Assembly: GCA_026770585.1 (NCBI GenBank) | Contig: MU646697.1 | Location: 265,616 to 277,793 of the forward strand | Length of the DNA stretch: 12,178 nucleotides | Direction of reading: 5' to 3' | Source of the DNA: Baffinella frigidus | Taxonomy: Eukaryota > Cryptophyceae > Cryptomonadales > Baffinellaceae | Part shown: positions 1-6,077 of the stretch, piece by piece | How the letters are laid out: each line of letters opens with the position of its first letter | How positions within the stretch are numbered: position 1 is the stretch's first letter | Position numbers and translations under genes: made by a program | The notes under the pieces: model-generated | Databases searched by the model: none | What the model was told of the DNA's origin: nothing | What the model saw: the letters and a program-made list of their open reading frames with translations, nothing else

Positions 1-180
1 AAACCCCACACCCCACACCCCACACCCCACACCCCAAACCCCAAACCTCAAACCCTAAACCCCATACCCGAAACCTCAAACCCCACACCGCACACCCCAA
101 CCCCTAACAAAAAACACCAACCACAAACCACAAAACACACAAAACAAAAAACAAACCCGACCCCCCAAACTCCAAACCCT
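1..180. repeat. Degenerate telomere-like C-rich 7-mer array
   Basis: The first ~110 bases run as 7-base units: CCCCACA several times, then CCCCAAA, CCTCAAA, one canonical CCCTAAA (about 53-59), CCCCATA and CCCGAAA. They decay into A/C-rich sequence up to about 180. On the + strand this is the C-rich strand of a TTTAGGG-type telomere, the orientation expected just inside a left chromosome end. It is degenerate, so it is more likely the inner edge of a telomere or a fossil array than the functional tip. Confidence 0.75.
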
Positions 181-341
181 CATGCAGACGTGCATGGAGG
201 TGGTGCGAATTGTATGACCTACGGGTCGCCCTACGGTAGGAGGTGGCTAGCAAGTTCTTGTGGGTGTGGCCTATCTATGATAGATGGACGGCTTATTTGG
301 ACGTGACAAACCCGCATGCAGACGTGCGCGGAGGTGGTGCG
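181..341. repeat. Pair of 27-bp direct repeats, 134 bp apart
   Basis: Positions 181-207 and 315-341 match at 25 of 27 bases (both begin CATGCAGACGTGC and end GGAGGTGGTGCG). The spacer holds one copy of the 11-bp palindromic core CCTACGGTAGG at 230-240 and a near-palindrome around CTATCTATGATAGATG. The spacer could be an insertion flanked by a repeated host segment, but no terminal inverted repeats define it. Confidence 0.6.
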
Positions 342-645
342 GGAGTTTGCAAGAGAGATGCCCCTCGACTGCATCCAAGGTCGCCTCCCCCTTTACTCCC
401 CCCTTTGCTCAGACAGAGCTAGAATTTTGACAAGGATCTTCATTTTCTGCGATTCGCGTCGATCGCAGAGGCTTCGAAGAGAGCCTACACCCTCCAGGAC
501 ACGATCGTGCATCTTAAGGCTCTAAATGAAGTCTAGATATATGACTGTCTTATTTCTACCGCTAAGATACACCAAAATCGTATTCATTATGGATACTCGA
601 CGGGATTAGATCCTCGTTTTCTGCGATTCGCGTGGATCGCCTCGA
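342..645. repeat. Gene-free stretch with a 24-bp direct repeat
   Basis: No believable gene is seen. Positions 443-466 and 617-640 are the same 24-mer (starts TTTTCTGCGATTCGCGT) with one mismatch. The first copy also forms a hairpin, TCTGCGAT (446-453) with ATCGCAGA (462-469). The second copy abuts the left arm of the next foldback element. Confidence 0.6.
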
Positions 646-856
646 CCACTCGAGGCTAGAAGTGTGACTGTTTTAAAAGTTTTAAACTTTACAAGTCCTT
701 TGCAAGTGGACCGGTGTGTAGTAATTTTCACACAAATATCGCGTTTGGTCACGTTACTGGGGGAATTCCCCCAGTAACGTGACCAAGCCTGCCCGTGTCT
801 GGTACTAAATTTAACAATCCCACATTTAAAATGCTCCATCTTCAAGCCTCGAGTGG
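646..856. mobile_element. Foldback (MITE-like) element B, about 211 bp
   Basis: The left arm, starting CCACTCGAGGCTAGAAG at 646-662, is matched in reverse complement by 840-856 (16 of 17). Weaker pairing continues inward through a TTTTAAA-rich segment. The interior holds GTGTAGTAATTTTC at 716-729, a motif shared with other small elements here, and a 42-bp perfect palindrome. There is no coding capacity. GACCAC occurs near both ends, but a clean target-site duplication cannot be assigned because the arm ends are themselves partly palindromic. Confidence 0.6.
745..786. repeat. 42-bp perfect palindrome
   Basis: Two 21-base arms meet at 765/766 with no spacer and no mismatch. The arm begins TTGGTCACGTTACTGG and the centre is GGGAATTCCC. 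It sits inside element B. A spacerless palindrome of this length would extrude as a cruciform or hairpin. I see no gene to suggest a regulatory role. Confidence 0.9.
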
Positions 857-1230
857 GACCACACAGCGGACCTTGAACAGATTTTGAATAACCCTTAAGC
901 GATCAGACCTAGAACCCTACGGTAGGCAACCCGTAGGGACATAGGAGGGTTCCTACGGATACGGTAACGGAAGCTCGGGCATTTCCTGCCCGAAAATCCC
1001 TTCGTAGCCCGATGTGTGGTCGGGTAGAATCTTCCAGCGTTTTGTATCTGGCGTAAGCATGTTTCGGTCCTCAATTTTTTTTTGCGTTGGCTGCCCTCTC
1101 TCTGTTTTGATTCGCTTTACCTACTTTTTGTTTGAATTTGGTTCGCCTGCTCTTCATTTTGATTTGGTTTTGTTTTGATTTGGCTCTTTGATTTGATGTG
1201 GTCTGTGGTGCAGGGATCTACGGGGCGGCG
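857..1230. other. Gene-free spacer with small hairpins and a T-rich tract
   Basis: No gene is recognised. Visible items are the palindromic core CCTACGGTAGG at 916-926, in a hairpin with CCGTAGGG just downstream, a CGGGCA/TGCCCG hairpin near 978-994, and a T/TTTG-rich tract at about 1071-1200. The tract resembles repeated variants of TTTTGATTTGG. The piece near 889-907 resembles sequence near 3521-3550, which suggests an old shared repeat. Confidence 0.45.
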
Positions 1231-1736
1231 GCAGCCGCGGCAGCTTCCCGATTCCCGAACGTCCCTGAATGTTCTCAGGTGCATTTCCACGCCAAATTCT
1301 TGAAAGGGGTTGTGCCAAAAGTCGATTTCTCCTCAAGGCAGTGGTTTTCAAAAGTCAAAGATCACATCCTGTGGTGCTTTTAAAAAATTAATCCCCACCT
1401 CCAATCTGGCGTGGTTTCCACGCCAGGCCATTGGTGGGAATTTCAGAACGCAACGTTTCGTGTTCGTGGTACAAACGGGTGTGCCCAGAACTTGGAACAC
1501 GCAATTCCTCGTCCTTTCCACGTCCGGTCCGAATACAAAAGCAGCCGCGGCAGCTTCCAGATTTAGTTTCGGAAGAAGACAGATTCTGTCCCGCTATCTT
1601 AGGCTTCCGACGCCGAAGATGAGGGTGTTAATGCTATTTTAGGCATACAATGATGCTATGTTACGCCTTTTGATGTGGGCAGATTCTGGTATGTTCCGAG
1701 ATGAGATTCCCGAACGTCCCTGGGCGCTCTCAGGTA
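1231..1736. repeat. Dispersed repeat fragments in direct orientation
   Basis: The 18-mer GCAGCCGCGGCAGCTTCC occurs at 1231-1248 and 1541-1558. A second block, starting GATTCCCGAACGTCCCTG and ending in CTCAGGT, occurs at 1250-1280 and about 1705-1735. A hairpin with perfect 8-bp arms, TGGCGTGG TTT CCACGCCA, lies at 1407-1425, with weaker pairing outside it. These look like broken copies of one subtelomeric repeat. Short open frames here have no recognisable domain. Confidence 0.55.
1583..1666 (+). repeat. 84-bp repeat, + orientation copy
   Basis: This stretch matches the reverse complement of 3910-3993 over the same length (84 bp each) with scattered substitutions and little or no net length change. 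Inside it CTATCTTAGGC, CTATTTTAGGC and CTATGTTACGC form a short internal series, and GCATACAATGATGCTA is its most distinctive segment. That segment also recurs at about 2189 and 2240 as parts of another structure. Confidence 0.7.
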
Positions 1737-1844
1737 CACTGGAGCCATTCCCCCCCCCCCGGAAATTGGAGCCCTTTGGTGGAAAGTAGAGCCGTTTTGA
1801 CGCCGGAAATCCGTTTTGACGTCGGAAATCCTTTAGTTGTGCCG
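1737..1844. repeat. C-tract and short tandem GCCGGAAATCC units
   Basis: A run of cytosines near 1751-1760 is followed by variants of GTTTTGACGYCGGAAATCC. Nothing coding is recognisable. Confidence 0.4.
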
Positions 1845-1942
1845 GAAATCCTACACAATGTGTAGGATTTCGCGTCAATGTCGCGTTGCGACAATGTGTA
1901 GGATTTCCGTTTCGACGCGTTGCGAAATAGAATCTATTTCGC
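1845..1942. repeat. Cluster of near-perfect hairpins
   Basis: Positions 1845-1857 pair with 1859-1871 (13 of 13; arm GAAATCCTACACA). Part of that arm is repeated at about 1891-1908 as CAATGTGTAGGATTTCC. Positions 1922-1931 pair with 1933-1942 (10 of 10; arm GCGAAATAGA). The hairpins are separated by CG-rich linkers. They may be remnants of nested foldback insertions; no target-site duplication is evident. Confidence 0.65.
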
Positions 1943-2029
1943 GCGATGGAATTGGAGCCGTTTTGGGAAATTAGAGCCCTTTTCTCGGTTAAGCAGAGCC
2001 GTTTTGACGCTTGGAGGTCATCTCACACG

Positions 2030-2061
2030 ACCCCCCCTCGAATTTTGCGATTTGAGGGGGG
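2030..2061. repeat. C7/G6 hairpin
   Basis: CCCCCCCTCGAA pairs with TTTGAGGGGGG across a short AT-rich loop. It is one more foldback structure in a region that has no gene. Confidence 0.5.
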
Positions 2062-2113
2062 TGGTGGTCAGAGGCACATTTCCACTCGAGAATGGTGCAG
2101 CCCCCTCTTGTGC

Positions 2114-2323
2114 GGGTGTCTGACTCAAGAGATCGGTGACAATCTCGGGGATGATCGCGATGGCGATCATCCCCGAGGGGCTCCCGGCCATACAATGATG
2201 CTACACCTCGTGACGATCTCTTGAGTCAGGCACCCGGCCGTACAATGATGCTACTTTTGCGGGTGCCTGACTCAAAAGATGGGTGACGATCTCCACTGCC
2301 GGGAGCCCCTCGGGGATGATCGC
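2114..2323. mobile_element. Nested foldback structure with a re-duplicated arm
   Basis: Outer arms 2114-2135 and 2214-2235 pair with one mismatch (contain TGACTCAAGAGATCG). Inside, 2144-2158 and 2163-2177 form a perfect 15-bp stem with a 4-base loop (arm CTCGGGGATGATCGC). After the outer right arm, a variant of the left arm reappears at about 2258-2292. A reverse-complement copy of the inner segment follows at about 2298-2323. The phrase TACAATGATGCTAC occurs twice, near 2191 and 2241. The order of pieces suggests one foldback element that was partly duplicated, or nested insertions. Confidence 0.6.
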
Positions 2324-2337
2324 CACCTGCGGGAGGT

Positions 2338-2433
2338 AGGGTCCAGTCAGGGTCTAGCAAGGCGTGCGTCAGGGTCCAGCCAGGGTCCAGCCAGGGTCTC
2401 GCCAGGGTCTCGCCAGGGTCTTGCCAGGGTCTC
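2338..2433 (+). repeat. 11-bp tandem array, unit AGGGTCTCGCC
   Basis: The period is 11 bases: AGGGTCCAGCC twice, AGGGTCTCGCC twice, AGGGTCTTGCC, with diverged units at both edges. Eleven is not a multiple of three, so the array stays open in several frames and gives repetitive spurious peptides. Confidence 0.8.
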
Positions 2434-2459
2434 GGTGGAGACTCTCTTGTGTGGTGGGG

Positions 2460-2493
2460 CAGGTGTCGGGGCGAGAGGTGGCGCACGTGCTGC
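2460..2493 (+). repeat. First copy of a GC-rich segment repeated three times
   Basis: The segment reads CAGGTGTCGGGGCGAGAGG and then GTGGCGCACGTGCTGC. Near-identical copies lie at 2783-2816 and 2932-2965. Here it ends directly against a 22-bp palindrome, where the other copies continue into CCTGGCC or TGGCC. Confidence 0.65.
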
Positions 2494-2515
2494 TGTACTG
2501 GCCATGGCCAGTACA
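2494..2515. repeat. 22-bp perfect palindrome centred on CCATGG
   Basis: The sequence TGTACTGGCCA is followed at once by its reverse complement. It marks the junction between a GC-rich repeat and the triplicated TTTCGGAAGAAGAC repeat. Confidence 0.85.
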
Positions 2516-2518
2516 TTT

Positions 2519-2584
2519 AATTTCGGAAGAAGACAGTAATTTCGGAAGAAGACGTTCGAATTCCATTTAATTTCGGAAGAAGAC
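2519..2584 (+). repeat. Three copies of AATTTCGGAAGAAGAC
   Basis: Copies start at 2519, 2538 and 2569. A fourth relative is at 1565-1580 and a diverged fifth, TTTCGGAACAAGAC, is near 5987-6000. The 1565 and 5987 copies are both followed by a TGTCCCGCT-like stretch and then a GGCTTCC-like stretch, so they belong to a longer dispersed repeat. Confidence 0.65.
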
Positions 2585-2694
2585 GAACTCCTCTCGAATC
2601 GAGTGAATACTCGGTTCGCGAACAAGTGCAAAAGATTATACGGACGGTGAAATAACTTCAGTATTAACACGTGCAAAAGATGGCATCGAGAAAT

Positions 2695-2965
2695 TTGCCG
2701 CGAATCGAGTAATATGACGTGTTTGCAGCATTGTTTGTTGAGCGAGGGGTCCCCTTCCTTTTGGGGGGTGTTGTGCGGGGGACAGGTGTGGGGGAGAGAG
2801 GTGGCGCACGTGCTGCCGGCCTGGCCATCTTATACGAAACCCTTTCGAATCGAGCAATTTGCCGCGAATCGAGTAATATGACGCGTCTGCAGCGTTGTTT
2901 GTTGAGCGAGGGGTCTCCTTCTTTTGGGGGGCAGGTGTCGGGGAGAGAGGTGGCGCAAGTGCTGC
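2695..2965 (+). repeat. 164-bp tandem duplication
   Basis: TTGCCGCGAATCGAGTAATA starts at 2695 and again at 2859, a period of 164 bases. Both copies continue through TTGTTTGTTGAGCGAGGGGT to the GTGGCGCACGTGCTGC block. The second copy lacks about 15 bases in the G-rich middle. No conserved reading frame explains it. Confidence 0.7.
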
Positions 2966-2967
2966 TG

Positions 2968-3198
2968 GCCTTCATGCCCTTACGGGGCCCCGACGCGTTT
3001 TTGGGGTGAGCACCCACGACCGTATGAATCGGTCAAAAAGGACCAATATCGGTCAACTAGAGCGGTTTTTACTTGGGACGGTTTTCATGTTGGGCACACT
3101 CACGATGGCCTTCATGCCCTTACGGCGGCCCGACGCTCTCCTGGGTTGAGCACTCACGACCGTATGAATTGGTCAACCGGTATTGTTCCTTTTTGACC
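2968..3198. repeat. Direct repeats plus a 23-bp inverted pair
   Basis: Two diverged direct copies, about 2970-3036 and 3109-3176, share TTCATGCCCTTACGG and CACGACCGTATGAAT. Positions 3031-3053 and 3176-3198 are inverted copies with two mismatches (arm GGTCAAAAAGGA...). A further partial copy of the direct unit (CATGCCCTTA...GGGTGAGCACC) lies near 3847-3889. The inverted pair could bound a 168-bp foldback element, but its interior arms do not pair. Confidence 0.55.
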
Positions 3199-3410
3199 AG
3201 TATCAGCCCCGACGCGCTTGTGGGGTGAGCACCCATACCTTCAAATACGTCTGGGCAAACCTGACTGGTCCACGCCAGGCTCTTGGGTAGGGCATTCCAG
3301 GTGCGGTCTTGGAGCCATTGGTGCGTTCTTGGAGCCGTTTTCCCCTAAAAATTGACTTTTGGATACCGTTTTCCCTCGAAAAATGACTTTTGAATACCCC
3401 TCCCTCCAGC
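3199..3410. repeat. Spacer with a two-copy ~31-bp tandem repeat
   Basis: CCGTTTTCCCCTAAAAATTG and CCGTTTTCCCTCGAAAAATG begin successive units at about 3337 and 3368. Each is followed by ACTTTTGRATA. The segment CAAATACGTCTGG near 3242 has a relative near 4287. No gene is recognised. A 135-codon open frame on the minus strand (3203-3610) has no recognisable domain and lies across repeats. Confidence 0.45.
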
Positions 3411-3485
3411 CCTGTGTGGCGCGTGCCCATGCGGTCCCAGGAGTCAGGACCCTCCCAACCCTCCTGTATCCTCCTTGGTATCCCA
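3411..3485 (+). repeat. Host repeat U, uninterrupted copy
   Basis: This copy contains GTGCCCATGCGG, then GAGTCAGGACCCTCCCAACC, then CTCCTGTATCCTCCTTGG without interruption. It is the empty-site reference for both the AACC insertion in copy 2 and the ATGC insertion in copy 3. Confidence 0.8.
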
Positions 3486-3595
3486 CTTTTATCCTCCGCG
3501 CCACACACCGGACTTCGAAGGGATTTTGCATCACCCTTCAGCGATAAGACCGTAATCTTCGTATACGGTGTATACTTGGTGACATATGACTCTGC

Positions 3596-3800
3596 TCCGG
3601 GTGTGCCCATGCGGGCCCGCGAGTCAGCACCCTCCCAACCTTATCCGGGAACAAGGATTTTTCTTTTAAAAGCTGGCAATGAAAATTACTACACCACTGG
3701 TCACGTCCGAAGCAATTGTGTGGTAATTTTCGTGCGGATTTTTTAAAAGAAAAATACTTGTCCCCGGATAAAACCCTCCTTTATCCTCCTTGGTATCCCT
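3596..3800 (+). repeat. Host repeat U, copy 2, interrupted by element A
   Basis: The order is GTGCCCATGCGGGCCCGCGA, then GTCAGCACCCTCCCAACC, then a 131-bp insertion plus duplicated AACC, then CTCCTTTATCCTCCTTGG and TATCCC. The ATGC site used by another element in copy 3 is empty here. The copy is preceded at about 3542-3594 by a segment containing GTATACTTGGTGACATATGA that recurs near 4233. Confidence 0.8.
3641..3771. mobile_element. MITE-like element A, 131 bp, TSD AACC
   Basis: Terminal inverted repeats start TTATCCGGGAACAAG on the left and TTATCCGGGGACAAG on the right strand. Imperfect pairing extends about 55 bp inward. AACC flanks it on both sides (3637-3640 and 3772-3775), and the uninterrupted host sequence CTCCCAACCCTCC occurs at about 3453 and 4206. 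Subterminal motifs GAAAATTACTACAC (3681-3694) and the inverted GTGTGGTAATTTTC (3718-3731) sit exactly 40 bp from each end. It has no coding capacity and must be mobilised in trans. The TSD is only 4 bp, but the empty sites make the insertion nearly certain. Confidence 0.88.
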
Positions 3801-3801
3801 C

Positions 3802-3838
3802 TGTGTGGAAGCTTTAGGGAGTTCCCTAACTCCACACA
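3802..3838. repeat. Small hairpin related to a repeat near 4970-5025
   Basis: TGTGTGGA and TCCACACA are outer arms, with TTAGGGA and TCCCTAA inside. The reverse complement shares CTCCCTRAAGCTTCCACACA (with a small indel) with the 4970-5025 region. It lies just after repeat-U copy 2. Confidence 0.55.
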
Positions 3839-3909
3839 ATGGCCTGCATGCCCTTAAGGGGTCCCAACGCCCTCTTGGGGTGAGCACCACTATCTGTCCA
3901 CATAAACAT

Positions 3910-3993
3910 GCGTAAGATAGCATCATTGTATGCCTAAAATAGCATATACACCCTTCTCTTCCGCGCCGGAAGCCTAAGATAGCGGGATAGAAT
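3910..3993 (-). repeat. 84-bp repeat, inverted copy
   Basis: This is the reverse-complement partner of 1583-1666 and has the same length. It sits between the CATGCCCTTA/GGGTGAGCACC repeat and copy 3 of repeat U. Equal length with only substitutions indicates one mobile or recombined unit, present in opposite orientations about 2.2 kb apart. Confidence 0.7.
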
Positions 3994-3998
3994 AGCAC

Positions 3999-4216
3999 CC
4001 CCGGGCGTGCCCATGCTCATAGGCTAACGGCCTGAAAATGGGGTAGTTAGGCATACGGTATTGCCTAGGACCTCCTACCGTAGGCCGAGGAATCCTAGGA
4101 CCAAAAAATCTCGGCCTACGGTAGGAGGTCCTAGGCAATGCCGTTGGCCTAACTACCCCATTTTCAGGCCGTTACCCTATCAATGCGGCCCCGCGAGTCA
4201 GCACCCTCCCAACCCT
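3999..4216 (+). repeat. Host repeat U, copy 3, interrupted by a 166-bp element
   Basis: CCGGGCGTGCCCATGC is followed by the 166-bp insertion, a second ATGC, then GGCCCCGCGAGTCAGCACCC and TCCCAACCCTCCTGTATC. The AACC site occupied in copy 2 is empty here. Confidence 0.8.
4017..4182. mobile_element. MITE-like foldback element E, 166 bp, TSD ATGC
   Basis: Arms 4017-4089 and 4110-4182 (73 bp each) pair with 5 mismatches and no gaps, separated by a 20-base loop. The ends read TCATAGG and TGATAGG. ATGC at 4013-4016 and 4183-4186 is the target-site duplication, shown by empty sites in the other two copies of repeat U (GCCCATGCGG near 3427 and 3606). Each arm carries the palindromic core CCTACSGTAGG (4074-4084 and 4115-4125). 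The high arm identity and intact TSD suggest a fairly recent insertion. There is no open frame of note. Confidence 0.9.
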
Positions 4217-4470
4217 CCTGTATCTTCGTATATACGTTGTATACTTGGTGATATATGACTCTGGGTAGGCAAAAACTCTCCACGGTCAAATATGTCTGGT
4301 CAAATAACAAACGGCTCTTTCCGCGGCAGGCACTCACTCTCCCTCGCAAACAAGGGCTCCAGTGCCGACTTGCTACCTGGAAAATCTCGGCGTTCCCCGT
4401 CCGGGTCTTCAGAGGCAAGGGGGAGGGGTGGCTCCCCCATCAACCCCCGCAACCCCCGCGCCGCTCAGGT
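4217..4470. other. Gene-free spacer
   Basis: The start (to about 4265) repeats sequence from near 3556-3594 (GTATACTTGGTGATATATGA). The rest is unique within the window. TTTCCGCGGCAGG recurs near 5569. Open frames crossing this stretch have no recognisable motifs. Confidence 0.4.
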
Positions 4471-4755
4471 CCACTTACGCCCATAAGTTGTCATTCAACG
4501 TATGCCCATAAATTGACATTCCACTTGTGCCCATAAGTTCATCTCTGCAAAAGTATTAGTTGATTGCTTTTGGCGCAACGAAATTTTCTACAAAAAATCT
4601 TAACTATTACTTTTATGAGCAAATCGTGTAGTAATTTTCGTTGCCCAAAAGCAATTAATTAATACTTTTATGGAGACTAACGTACGCCCATAAGTTGACG
4701 TTCCACTTAGGCCCATAAGTTGACGTTCCACTTAGGCCCATAAGTTGACGTCCTA
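4471..4755 (+). repeat. 25-bp tandem array interrupted by an insertion
   Basis: The unit GCCCATAAGTTGACGTTCCA (plus CTTAG) recurs with CCCATAA phases at 4480, 4505, 4530, 4687, 4712 and 4737. The spacing is exactly 25 except between 4530 and 4687 (157), so one interval carries 132 extra bases, occupied by foldback element C. Units 5' of the insertion are more diverged than those 3' of it. Confidence 0.8.
4542..4676. mobile_element. MITE-like foldback element C, about 130-135 bp
   Basis: The left arm from TCTCTGCAAAAGTATTA is mirrored by the right end (reverse complement TCTCCATAAAAGTATTA). Both continue through ATTGCTTTTGG and GCAACGAAA, about 50 bp per arm with a few mismatches. The right subterminal motif GTGTAGTAATTTTC is at 4626-4639; the left counterpart near 4580 is degraded. 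It interrupts a 25-bp tandem array. No exact target-site duplication could be read, so the boundaries are approximate. Confidence 0.8.
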
Positions 4756-5155
4756 GCTCTGGTTGGGTGAAGCAGTTTGGTGAGCCCGGGCTCTCTCCCG
4801 CTCGAAAGTTGACGGGTTTGTACCGCGGGTCCAGCGTGTCAACTTGAGAACAGTCGGTCAACGCGCGTGCGGCAGAGCTAGACTTCCGGCAATAACTTGA
4901 CATTTCGCAAGAGTAACCCCCGCCCTAACCGACTCCCGATTAACAACACTTGTAAAAGCTAATAACACTTGTGAAGCTTCCACACAGTGAAAACAACTCC
5001 CTGAAGCTTCTTCCACACAGTGGTTGCTCTTGCCAAACCGCTTACCAAACCGCGGCCGACGGAAAACTACTATCGGTTATTAATACCCTTGAAGGTTAAT
5101 ACCACTGGTCAAGGTTAATAACACTTGTAAAATCACGGTGGGCGAGTCTCGATTT
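4756..5155. repeat. Gene-free spacer with dispersed short repeats
   Basis: TTAATAACACTTGTAAAA-like phrases occur near 4942, 4961 and 5113. The CTCCCTGAAGCTTC/CCACACAG phrase near 4974-5023 recurs in reverse at 3802-3838. AAAGTTGACGGGTTTGTACC near 4784 has relatives near 5825 and 10058. No gene is recognised. Confidence 0.45.
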
Positions 5156-5200
5156 TTGTCCCAGCCTCCTACGGTAGGAGGCTGTCCCAGGCTGGGACAA
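5156..5200. mobile_element. 45-bp miniature hairpin with palindromic core
   Basis: Perfect 12-bp outer arms TTGTCCCAGCCT (5156-5167) and their complement (5189-5200) enclose AGCCTCCTACGGTAGGAGGC, which contains the core CCTACGGTAGG at 5168-5178. The end TTGTCCC resembles the TTATCC ends of elements A, F and G. It may be a stripped-down member of the same class. No target-site duplication is clear. Confidence 0.6.
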
Positions 5201-5241
5201 GAATGAATCATGTTTCGCAAGGCGCCCATCTAAAGGATTCC

Positions 5242-5336
5242 TGGTACAAAATCATGTAGGTCAAACTGGTACAAAATCGTGTAGGTCAACATGATTTTGG
5301 TACAAAATCTGGAACAAAATCATGTAGGTCAAACCA
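5242..5336 (+). repeat. Short tandem array of TGGTACAAAATC units
   Basis: Units start at 5242, 5267, 5298 and 5310. Three include CRTGTAGGTCAA after the TGGWACAAAATC head, and the third is truncated. The period is 25 bp for the first pair. Confidence 0.75.
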
Positions 5337-5365
5337 CTCAACGTGAGTGAAGATGGATCTCACCA

Positions 5366-5495
5366 GGAAACACTGGTAACTTTCAAACTGGATTCAATGA
5401 AATTTACTACACAGAACGATCTTTACTAGTCATATTAAAGCAGACGTGCAGTAGTTTTGATTGCAATCCAGTTTATAAATTAGAGAAGTGTTTCC
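5366..5495. mobile_element. MITE-like foldback element D, about 130 bp
   Basis: Both ends read GGAAACACT inward, followed by imperfect arms sharing CAAACTGGATT or AAACTGGATTG. Subterminal motifs GAAATTTACTACAC (5399-5412) and an inverted GTGCAGTAGTTTTGA (5446-5460) lie 33-36 bp from the ends. Length and motif placement match elements A and C although the outer ends differ. No target-site duplication is legible. Confidence 0.7.
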
Positions 5496-5689
5496 ATATG
5501 AGATCTGACCCCCGGTCGCGTCCACACGTCCCGTGGATTGGAGCCATTTCTGAATGGGGCGTGGAGCCATTTCCGCGGCAGGTTGTGGACACGACCCACA
5601 ACTTAGCGTCCGAAAGTGGACAAACGGAGAGCATCACGCGCGTGACGTCTTCATCCAGAGGCGGGCCCGCCTCGGTACGTCTTTTTTTG
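5496..5689. other. Gene-free spacer
   Basis: GGTCGCGTCCACA near 5513 and TGTGGACACGACC near 5585 form a 13-bp inverted pair with one mismatch. A short open frame at 5498-5722 has no recognisable domain and runs into element G1. Confidence 0.4.
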
Positions 5690-5796
5690 TTATCCCTTAA
5701 GTGGCGAGGCGGTCAAAATTGACCGCCAAGAAGTCCTAGGCAGGTCCTAGGGCCCTACGGTAGGGCGTATGAGCCTACTCGCCACTTAAGGGATAC
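5690..5796 (+). mobile_element. MITE-like element G1, about 107 bp
   Basis: Perfect 18-bp arms TATCCCTTAAGTGGCGAG (5691-5708) and complement (5778-5795) enclose a hairpin GGCGGTCAA/TTGACCGCC (5708-5727). Beyond it lies the core CCTACGGTAGG (5754-5764). It is a sister of the copy at about 8185-8290: the 41 bases 5739-5779 match the reverse complement of 8200-8240 at 40 positions. It has no coding capacity. The flanking target-site duplication is unclear. Confidence 0.8.
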
Positions 5797-6060
5797 CCTC
5801 GGGTTGACTGATCGTTTTCACGCCAAAAGTTGACGGGTGTGCACCACAAACAGGGAAATCAACTCCCGGTCATCTCATTTTGAGGAGACCAGATTTACTC
5901 AGGCAGAGCTACCCCGGAAACTGCACCCGAAATTGAAGGGCCTGTTTGGAAACGGCACCTGTTGAGGAGGCTGTCCTGCAATCTCATTTCGGAACAAGAC
6001 ATGTCCCGCTTCTCAAGGCTTCCAACGCCGACCCAAACCGAGACTGTGCAGTCCCACTGA
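5797..6060. repeat. Spacer with a diverged copy of a dispersed repeat
   Basis: Positions about 5983-6035 (TTTCGGAACAAGAC, then TGTCCCGCT, then AAGGCTTCCAACGCCGA) are a diverged relative of 1561-1620. AAAAGTTGACGGGTGTG near 5825 resembles 4784. Open frames across 5895-6293 lack recognisable domains. Confidence 0.5.
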
Positions 6061-6077
6061 GCCTTTTCCCCCTTCGG

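Noticed and set aside
3203-3610. 135-codon minus-strand frame
   Set aside because: It has no recognisable motif, lies across repeats with paralogous copies, and the frame is not kept in those copies.
5366-5495. An 8-bp target duplication ATCTCACC/ATCTGACC around element D
   Set aside because: The two copies differ and are not adjacent to both inverted ends, so the match is probably fortuitous.
5690-5796. CCTCGG on both sides of element G1 as a target duplication
   Set aside because: The left copy lies 14 bases away from the terminal repeat; 4-bp flanks directly at the ends do not match.
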